NCBI GenBank assembly: GCA_013180565.1
Contig: QBUN01000305.1
Location: 1 to 7,422 of the forward strand
From: Candidatus Methanophaga sp. GoMg3.2
GTDB lineage: Archaea; Halobacteriota; Syntropharchaeia; Alkanophagales; Methanospirareceae
DNA: 7,422 nucleotides
Direction: 5' to 3'
Part shown: positions 1 to 4,560 of the stretch, piece by piece
Position numbering within the stretch: the first letter of the stretch is position 1
How the letters are laid out: each line of letters begins with the position of its first letter
Made by a program: the position numbers and the translations under genes
Notes under the pieces: generated by a model
What the model saw: the letters and a program-made list of their open reading frames with translations, nothing else
Told to the model about the DNA's origin: nothing
The model's database searches: none

Positions 1-2
1 AT

Positions 3-98
3 CTTAAAGATAAAAAAGTAAGGGAAGAGATAAAGAAAAAACTAAAAGAAGCATTTATTAAAAGATGGGAAGCGCAAGAAAAAAATAATCTCTATTAA
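3..98 (+). CDS. C-terminal end of an unidentified lysine-rich protein (5' end outside window)
   Basis: An open frame runs from the left edge to a TAA stop at 96-98 and encodes the last 31 residues of a protein. The fragment is strongly charged: it reads VREEIKKKLKEAFIKRW followed by a short polar tail ending in NNLY, which looks like an amphipathic C-terminal helix. The other two forward frames stop within the first 20 bases, so this is the only frame that could be coding here. The fragment is too short and too low in complexity to assign a family. It could be the end of a mobile-element protein, given the repeats at 189-240, but nothing in the residues shows that. Confidence 0.4.
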   Translation, partial: LKDKKVREEIKKKLKEAFIKRWEAQEKNNLY

Positions 99-188
99 AA
101 ATGAATTTGAAGATTTGGTGACCTGATACTGAAAAGGCTTTATGAGAAAAATTATTATTAACTCAGATTTAATAAGTTAGGGAATCTC

Positions 189-240
189 GAATAAAAGTGC
201 AACTTTCAGAATAAAAGTGCAAATGTGATTAAAGGTGCAA
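189..240 (+). repeat. Cluster of three AAAAGTGCAA-type direct repeats
   Basis: The 14-mer GAATAAAAGTGCAA occurs twice without mismatch, at 189-202 and 209-222. A degenerate third copy (TTAAAGGTGCAA) ends at 240. The GTGCAA cores start at 197, 217 and 235, so the spacings are 20 and 18 bp, close to two helical turns. The first copy also lies in a short inverted repeat, AAAGT (194-198) and ACTTT (202-206) around GCA. Phased repeats like this suggest either a regulator binding array upstream of the TATA box at 260-267 or the terminal repeats of an insertion sequence. IS21-family ends carry multiple short repeats of this kind. No matching second end or transposase is visible, so the mobile-element reading stays inference. 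Confidence 0.6.
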
Positions 241-257
241 AGCCCAAGTGAGCGATA

Positions 258-267
258 CATTTTTATA
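258..267 (+). promoter_or_regulatory. Archaeal TATA box upstream of the small membrane ORF
   Basis: CATTTTTATA stands out as an archaeal TATA box. A start site about 25 bp downstream would lie near 290 and leave a leader of about 30 nt before the ATG at 321. The GTGCAA repeat cluster ends 18 bp upstream of it. Confidence 0.45.
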
Positions 268-303
268 GCGAGAGAATAGAAATAAGAATGAGAACTAAAA
301 TTT

Positions 304-311
304 AGAGGTGA
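304..311 (+). promoter_or_regulatory. Ribosome binding site of the small ORF at 321
   Basis: AGAGGTGA is a near-perfect match to the archaeal Shine-Dalgarno sequence and sits 9 nt before ATG 321. It is the main reason to accept the 58-codon frame as translated, and not the overlapping frame that starts at 308, which lies on top of the site. Confidence 0.6.
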
Positions 312-320
312 GACATAAAA

Positions 321-497
321 ATGCGGATCTTAACGATAATTGTGTTAATAGTGCTTGCGATGTTGATACTGCTTCCCATTCTCTCCGGAAATGCGCCACT
401 TCCAGAGGATATATCCGCGGTAGAGATAGGGCACTTTGTCGGCGGTTTTGGGCGTTACTGGGTAGATGCGACAAAAGTCGTATTTTCTCATCAGTGA
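321..497 (+). CDS. Small signal-peptide or membrane protein, 58 aa, function unknown
   Basis: The frame starts at ATG 321 behind a strong ribosome binding site (304-311) and a TATA box (258-267) and ends at TGA 495-497, followed directly by a second in-frame stop. Residues 2-22 form a strongly hydrophobic segment (MRILTIIVLIVLAMLILLP), either a signal peptide or a single membrane anchor. The remaining 36 residues are mixed: an acidic patch (PLPEDISAVEIG), a glycine-rich aromatic stretch (HFVGGFGRYW) and a short tail ending in FSHQ. I do not recognise a family. The protein may be a genuine small envelope protein or the N-terminus of a longer exported protein that has been broken, because the next 140 bp contain coding-looking fragments in other frames. 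The HD-domain gene follows 147 bp downstream on the same strand and may share its transcript. Confidence 0.55.
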   Translation: MRILTIIVLIVLAMLILLPILSGNAPLPEDISAVEIGHFVGGFGRYWVDATKVVFSHQ

Positions 498-644
498 TAA
501 AGTGTAAGTAAGAGCGAGAAGTGCCAAAAGAGATTACAGTATATCCCATTAATCCCGCATTTATATTCAAAGTAATCCCAATGACAAAACAAAAATAGAA
601 GTAGTGGTGCAGATAAAAAGAGCTAAACAACAAGCGGGATAAAC
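498..644 (+). other. Intergenic stretch with possible decayed coding fragments
   Basis: No complete gene is visible here. Two short open stretches in different frames look protein-like. Bases 512-598 are open after a stop and read EREVPKEITVYPINPAFIFK onward to a TAG. Bases 568-642, in another frame, read QSNPNDKTKIEVVVQIKR onward to a TAA just before the HD gene. Joined by one frame change near 568, and with the 58-residue ORF placed before them, they would give one secreted protein of roughly 100-110 residues. This would require at least two frameshifts or a frameshift plus a stop. It could equally be chance in a leader region. Confidence 0.25.
560..567 (+). promoter_or_regulatory. Possible TATA box for the HD-domain gene
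   Basis: TTTATATT is close to the archaeal TATA consensus. It would place transcription start near 588-592 and give a leader of about 55 nt before GTG 645. It is offered as an alternative to read-through from the promoter at 258-267. AT-rich sequence makes chance matches likely. Confidence 0.3.
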
Positions 645-1448
645 GTGATATATATGATAGGGAATAATGTGGACACTGCCTTTTTCCATTCATGGTTTCG
701 GAATTATGTAAAATCTTTCTACACAGAAGATCCAAAAACCCAGCAGAATATCAGACTTAAAGAAGAACATACGTTACGTGTTTGTAAGGAGATTCTTCAG
801 TTAGGCAAAGCGCTGAATCTAAATAGAAATGCACTTCGTCTGGCTGAGACCATTGCATTATTTCACGATATAGGTCGTTTTGAACAAATCAAGATCTATG
901 GCACTTTTGATGATCGAATGTCGGAAAACCATGCAACTCTTGGGCTAAAGGTCTTAAAAGCGACAAACATATTAAGCAGACTAACAAAAACGGAACAAAC
1001 CATCGTTTATACGGCCATAGGATATCACAATGTACGTAAAGTTCCCGACAATGCTGATGAAATCTCTGAACTGCATTCAAAATTAATACGTGATGCGGAC
1101 AAATTGGATATATGGTACGTTGTGACAAATTATTATACGGAACGACATATGCATCGTAACCCCGCATTGGAACTCGAACTTCCAGATACACCCGAATATT
1201 CACTTTGCTTTATTGATGATATCCTTAACAACAGGGTTTCAAATTCTCATTATTTGAAAACATTTAATGATATGAAACTCCTGCAACTGGGCTGGATATT
1301 TGACATCAATTTTACACCGACATTCATTTATATTCAAGAAAGGCGGATTATTGAGAAAATCATTACCGCCCTGCCAGATACTGATGATATACGAAAAATT
1401 CACAACCATTTAAAAAAATATCTTGAGAAAAGAATATCAGAACTATAA
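645..1448 (+). CDS. HD-domain phosphohydrolase, 267 aa
   Basis: The protein is a cytoplasmic HD-superfamily metal-dependent phosphohydrolase. Visible metal ligands follow the family pattern: H42 (in EEHTLRV), the HD doublet H74-D75 (in ALFHDIGRFE), H96 (in ENHATLG), H128 (in GYHNV) and D150 (in IRDADKLD). H96 and H128 match the extra histidines of HD proteins that bind two metals. Residues 1-30 are an N-terminal extension. Residues 160-267 are a helical C-terminal part with no motif I recognise and many aromatic and charged residues. There is no signal peptide. Family members act on nucleotides, (p)ppGpp or cyclic nucleotides, but the substrate cannot be told from this sequence. The annotated start is GTG 645, with GCGGGA at 634-639 upstream. 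ATG 654 and GTG 669 (with AGGGA upstream) are in-frame alternatives. The stop codon overlaps the terminator-like hairpin. Confidence 0.85.
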   Translation: MIYMIGNNVDTAFFHSWFRNYVKSFYTEDPKTQQNIRLKEEHTLRVCKEILQLGKALNLNRNALRLAETIALFHDIGRFEQIKIYGTFDDRMSENHATLGLKVLKATNILSRLTKTEQTIVYTAIGYHNVRKVPDNADEISELHSKLIRDADKLDIWYVVTNYYTERHMHRNPALELELPDTPEYSLCFIDDILNNRVSNSHYLKTFNDMKLLQLGWIFDINFTPTFIYIQERRIIEKIITALPDTDDIRKIHNHLKKYLEKRISEL

Positions 1449-1464
1449 AAATCGGGCGAAAAAG

Positions 1465-1474
1465 TGTAATTACA
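1465..1474. promoter_or_regulatory. 10-bp palindrome, possible operator
   Basis: TGTAATTACA is a perfect palindrome in the loop of the hairpin, 6 bp upstream of the TATA box at 1481-1487. A site just upstream of the TATA box is where archaeal activators or TFB-recruiting regulators often bind. No regulator gene is seen in the window. Confidence 0.3.
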
Positions 1475-1480
1475 AAAACC

Positions 1481-1487
1481 TTTTTAT
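1481..1487 (+). promoter_or_regulatory. TATA box of the PEGA/NosD-like gene pair
   Basis: TTTTTAT (continuing to ATACC) is preceded by ACAAAAACC, which fits a purine-rich BRE. The predicted transcription start lies near 1508-1512, giving a leader of about 20 nt with the ribosome binding site GGGGGGCG at 1516-1523. Confidence 0.45.
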
Positions 1488-1530
1488 ACCGATTTTTTTT
1501 AGTATATGTAGTAATGGGGGGCGATAATGG

Positions 1531-2820
1531 ATGAAAGTGAAGAAACGGGCCGAAAAAAAAGCAAGTGAAAGGGAAGTTTCTTCCGATGAGGTCACATTAC
1601 TAAAAAGAGGTTCTTTTGCGGTTGCCGTGCTGATTTTGGTGTTCGCTGTTTTTGTTGCACCTCTCAGTGCTGTACCCACTACAACAGGGATTCCCATACT
1701 GGGGTCTATATCTGTCTCTTCTTCGCCATCGGGTGCAACGATACATTTAGATGGCTTTGTTGGGCAGTCGGTAACAACACCTTACACGTTTGCTAATTTA
1801 CTCATTGGCACTCATGCACTTGTCCTCACTCTTGATGGTTATGAGATTTGGTCAGCAAATGTGCACGTAACGGCTGGCGAGAGCTCGCCCGTACCTGCAA
1901 TAATGACTCCGATTCCCACAACAGGGTCTATATCGGTCTCGTCTACACCATCAGGAGTAACGCTAGTTTTAGACGGTCTTGTTGACCAGTCGGTAACAAC
2001 ACCATACACGTTTGCTAATTTATCCATCGGCACACATACTCTTGAGCTCTCTCTTGATGGTTATGAGGGTTGGTCAACAAATGTGCAGGTATCGGCTGGT
2101 GGGATCTCGCCCGTACATGCAATAATGACCCCTATACCTACCCCACCACCAACAAAAGGGGCTATCTTCGTAAACTCTTCGCCGTCTGGTGCAACGATAG
2201 GATTAGATACCCCTGATGGTTCGTTTGATGGTCCGCCGGTAACAACACCACACACCTTCACTGAGATTTCACCCGGCAGTAGTACAATTACGCTCGCTCT
2301 TGATGGCTATGAGAGCGGGTCAACAAATGTATGGGTATCGGCTGGCGAGACTTCTCCCGTACACGTAACATTGACACCCTATCATGTAAAAATCAATGAG
2401 ATAATGTACAATCTACCAGGCTCAGACAGAAATCGCGAGTGGATTGAGCTATTTAATGGTGCTCCGGAGGACATAAACCTAACCGGTTGGAAGCTTTTTG
2501 AATACTTTACTCGTGGTCAGGGTAGTATGGTTATCCCTGCTGGAGGGTATGCAATTGTCGCTGCGGATGCAGCTACGTTCTTAAATGAACATCCGGCGTG
2601 TAACTGTACGGTGATTGAAAGTGGATTCTGGCTAAGTAACACAGGGGACGCCATAACACTGAAAGATGCATCATCGGCCATTATTGATGAGGTGAACTAC
2701 CGTCTGTCATGGGGTGCATCGGGAAATGGTAAAACGCTTGAACTAAATCTAACCGGGGAATGGGAAGAGAGTCTTGTAGACGGTGGGACACCTTGCAATC
2801 CGAATAGCGTGACAACATAA
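1531..2820 (+). CDS. Exported surface protein with three PEGA repeats and a lamin-tail domain, 429 aa
   Basis: Residues 1-27 are a basic/acidic cytoplasmic segment and 28-48 a hydrophobic stretch (SFAVAVLILVFAVFVAPLSA), a signal peptide or signal anchor. Three PEGA-type beta repeats follow at about 58-127, 132-201 and 210-283, each starting near GSISVSSSPSGATIHLDG and containing VTTPYTF and LDGYE. A Pro/Thr linker (TPIPTPPPTKG) precedes the third. Residues 286 to about 400 form a lamin-tail (LTD) domain: VKINEIMYN, REWIELFN, INLTGWKL, IPAGGYAIVAAD, WLSNTGDAITL. The usual LTD closing motif appears as GGTPCNPNS. PEGA domains are cell-surface beta folds and bacterial/archaeal LTD proteins are usually secreted, so an envelope or extracellular binding role is inferred. 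There is no C-terminal anchor. ATG 1531 is 7 nt after GGGGGGCG; ATG 1527 is in another frame and stops after 13 codons. The NosD-like gene follows after 3 bp. Confidence 0.85.
   Translation: MKVKKRAEKKASEREVSSDEVTLLKRGSFAVAVLILVFAVFVAPLSAVPTTTGIPILGSISVSSSPSGATIHLDGFVGQSVTTPYTFANLLIGTHALVLTLDGYEIWSANVHVTAGESSPVPAIMTPIPTTGSISVSSTPSGVTLVLDGLVDQSVTTPYTFANLSIGTHTLELSLDGYEGWSTNVQVSAGGISPVHAIMTPIPTPPPTKGAIFVNSSPSGATIGLDTPDGSFDGPPVTTPHTFTEISPGSSTITLALDGYESGSTNVWVSAGETSPVHVTLTPYHVKINEIMYNLPGSDRNREWIELFNGAPEDINLTGWKLFEYFTRGQGSMVIPAGGYAIVAADAATFLNEHPACNCTVIESGFWLSNTGDAITLKDASSAIIDEVNYRLSWGASGNGKTLELNLTGEWEESLVDGGTPCNPNSVTT
1702..2379 (+). repeat. Three tandem PEGA-encoding repeats
   Basis: Units begin at 1702, 1924 and 2158, so they are 222, 234 and 222 bp long. 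The first two remain close at the DNA level: 1765-1800 and 1987-2022 differ at one base in 36. The third is more diverged and carries an insertion around TPDGSFDG plus a proline-rich linker before it. The pattern points to a fairly recent duplication of one unit next to an older copy. Confidence 0.85.
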
Positions 2821-2823
2821 AGT

Positions 2824-4560
2824 GTGATCATACCAAACCAAATGAGAAATAAAATGGGCTGTAAATTATTGGCGCTTTCCATTTGTTTGGCGCTAATCGC
2901 AAGTGGTGTTGCAGTTGATGCGACTTTAGGTAATGACACATTAAATTCCGATACCATGTCGTCACACTCGATAATTCACGTGCCGGACGATTTTGCAAAG
3001 ATTCAAGGGGCTGTGGACAATGCTATCGCAGGCGACACGATTATCGTGAGGGATGGAACGTATAACGAAAACGTGAAAGTAAACAAGCGTTTGACGATTC
3101 GATCCGATAACGGACCGGCGCATACAACTGTTGTAGCGGAGAAAGCAAACGCACATGTATTTGATGTGACTGCCGACTACGTGAGCATAAATGGATTCAC
3201 AGTGAAAAACGCAATAGGAAGGAATGAAACAGGACTGTATATTTACGCAGGACTGTATATTCACGCAGATCACTGTAATATTACAGATAACAGGGCCGTG
3301 GGCAACGCTTATGGTTTCTTCTTGTCGGATTCGACAAAAAACACGATTAGAAACAACACAGCATCAGATAATTATGGCGAGGGCATCTACTTGAATTATT
3401 CTGATTCTAACACAATATCCAATAATGACGTAGTAAACTCAAATTACCGCAATGGCATTCGTTTGTGGCACTCGCATGATAATGCAGTATACAACAATGA
3501 TGTTGCATTGAACAACCAATACGGCATCCGCTTAGATTACGCGCACGATAACATATTAGTGCAAAACAAAGCTCGCTCGAACAATCGCGATGGGTATTCC
3601 TTGGATTATTCTAATAACAATATCTTGATCAATAACATTGCAAATTTGAACAACGAGATCGGTATCAGCTTAATTCATTCAAACGAAAATACCCTGATAA
3701 ACAACACCGCCAGTGCAAATAACGAGGTTGGTATCTCACTGGAAGCTTCGTGCAACAGCACTTTAAAAAACAACAGGATGGATGGGAATTATTACAACTT
3801 CGGTGTTACTGGTGATAACGTTTATCACCTCACACAAAGCATAGATGCTACTAACCTCGTAGATGGGAAATCCGTTTATTATTGGGTGGGTCAGCGAAAT
3901 CGTGTGATACCGAACGATGCGGGCTTTGTATGTATCGTAAACTCCTTAAATATAACAGCGAGAGACTTAACGCTAACGAAAAATAGCGTTGGTGTTTTGC
4001 TTGTCTATTCGATGCTTTCGAGAATAGAGAATGTTAGCACATCAAACAACTACGATGGCATCGCCCTATCTGCTTCGTGTAACAATATCATAATCAACAA
4101 CTCAAATACCAATAACAAAAGGGGCATCAGCCTGGGCGCTTCCAACTTCAACCTTTTAGCTATGAACAGAAACTTGAACAACCCTGACGGGGTAGTCTTG
4201 ACTTCCTCGAACAACAATTTCTTGACCATGAACAACATATCGAACTGCGAAAATAGGGGTATTTTAGTTCGGAATTCACTTAATAATATCGTCTGTCTCA
4301 ACAACTTCATAAACAATTTTGATAACGTTTGCACTCTTAGCTCAGCCACTACCTGGAATTCTCTTTCCGAAATAACCTATGTTTATAACAAAACGAGATA
4401 TACAAACTACATGGGCAACTATTGGGCTGATTACATCAAGGAAATAGAGCGGGATACGGATGGCAATGGTATTGGCGATCATCCATATCACATAAGTATC
4501 GAAAATAAGGACATTTATCCATTGATGAAGCCTTTTGAAGATTACAGCTACGTCACGTAA
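2824..4560 (+). CDS. Secreted NosD-like right-handed beta-helix protein, up to 578 aa
   Basis: Numbered from GTG 2824; ATG 2842 (residue 7) or ATG 2854 (residue 11) fits better with the signal peptide GCKLLALSICLALIASGVA, although no clear ribosome binding site is present. Residues 51-130 form the N-terminal cap typical of NosD-like proteins (IIHVPDDFAKIQGAVDNA, GDTIIVRDGTYNENV). Residues 131-320 carry about eight PbH1-type coils of roughly 22-24 residues with N-N ladders (GISL, NTLINNTASANN). A non-helix module at 323-385 (DGKSVYYWV, IPNDAGFV, LTLTKNSVG) separates a second block at 386-505. The C-terminus (NYMGNYWADY, DTDGNGIGDHPY, KDIYPLMKPF) is the conserved end of this family in methanogen-like archaea; DTDGNGIGD resembles a calcium loop. 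True NosD helps load copper into nitrous oxide reductase, but no nos genes are here, so a surface carbohydrate or matrix role is more likely. Many N-X-S/T sequons suggest glycosylation. Confidence 0.88.
   Translation: MIIPNQMRNKMGCKLLALSICLALIASGVAVDATLGNDTLNSDTMSSHSIIHVPDDFAKIQGAVDNAIAGDTIIVRDGTYNENVKVNKRLTIRSDNGPAHTTVVAEKANAHVFDVTADYVSINGFTVKNAIGRNETGLYIYAGLYIHADHCNITDNRAVGNAYGFFLSDSTKNTIRNNTASDNYGEGIYLNYSDSNTISNNDVVNSNYRNGIRLWHSHDNAVYNNDVALNNQYGIRLDYAHDNILVQNKARSNNRDGYSLDYSNNNILINNIANLNNEIGISLIHSNENTLINNTASANNEVGISLEASCNSTLKNNRMDGNYYNFGVTGDNVYHLTQSIDATNLVDGKSVYYWVGQRNRVIPNDAGFVCIVNSLNITARDLTLTKNSVGVLLVYSMLSRIENVSTSNNYDGIALSASCNNIIINNSNTNNKRGISLGASNFNLLAMNRNLNNPDGVVLTSSNNNFLTMNNISNCENRGILVRNSLNNIVCLNNFINNFDNVCTLSSATTWNSLSEITYVYNKTRYTNYMGNYWADYIKEIERDTDGNGIGDHPYHISIENKDIYPLMKPFEDYSYVT
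3231..3266 (+). repeat. 18-bp in-frame tandem duplication in the beta-helix gene
   Basis: AGGACTGTATATTTACGC (3231-3248) is followed directly by the same sequence with one change, T to C (3249-3266). It duplicates six residues, GLYIYA then GLYIHA, at about 137-148 of the protein and lengthens one coil of the helix by six residues. The single difference suggests a recent slippage event. Confidence 0.85.

Larger units (their letters stand above)
1447..1500 (+). terminator. Extended hairpin and T-tract after the HD gene
   Basis: AAAAATCGG at 1447-1455 pairs perfectly with CCGATTTTT at 1489-1497. Inside it, AAAAAG at 1459-1464 pairs with CTTTTT at 1480-1485 across a 3x3 internal loop, and the run of T continues to 1500. 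The structure begins in the stop codon of the HD gene. The T-tract would suffice for archaeal termination; the stem is A/T-rich and could also act on the opposite strand. The promoter of the next gene lies inside its 3' arm. Confidence 0.5.

Noticed and set aside
189..240. CRISPR array
   Set aside because: The repeat core is only 14 bp with 6-bp gaps and no spacer-sized unique segments; there are no cas genes.
295..735. 146-codon open frame on the minus strand
   Set aside because: It runs antisense to the small ORF, its ribosome binding site and the start of the HD gene, has a cysteine- and leucine-rich composition without a recognisable domain, and lacks a ribosome binding site.
2821..2842. 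Shine-Dalgarno site for the NosD-like gene in GTGTGATC
   Set aside because: GTGATC matches the distal part of the extended anti-SD complement, but it lies 12 nt from ATG 2842 without a GGAGG core, so I do not count it as a site.
3340..3780. Periodic AAC/AAT-rich DNA as a nucleotide repeat array
   Set aside because: The periodicity reflects asparagine ladders of the beta-helix coils (about 66-72 bp per coil) and is explained by the protein; the DNA units themselves are diverged.
2824..4560. Calling this gene nosD, the copper-insertion protein of nitrous oxide reductase
   Set aside because: The fold and cap match, but the many PbH1 proteins of archaea share them, and no nosZ, nosF, nosY or nosL-like gene is near. 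I keep only the description NosD-like.
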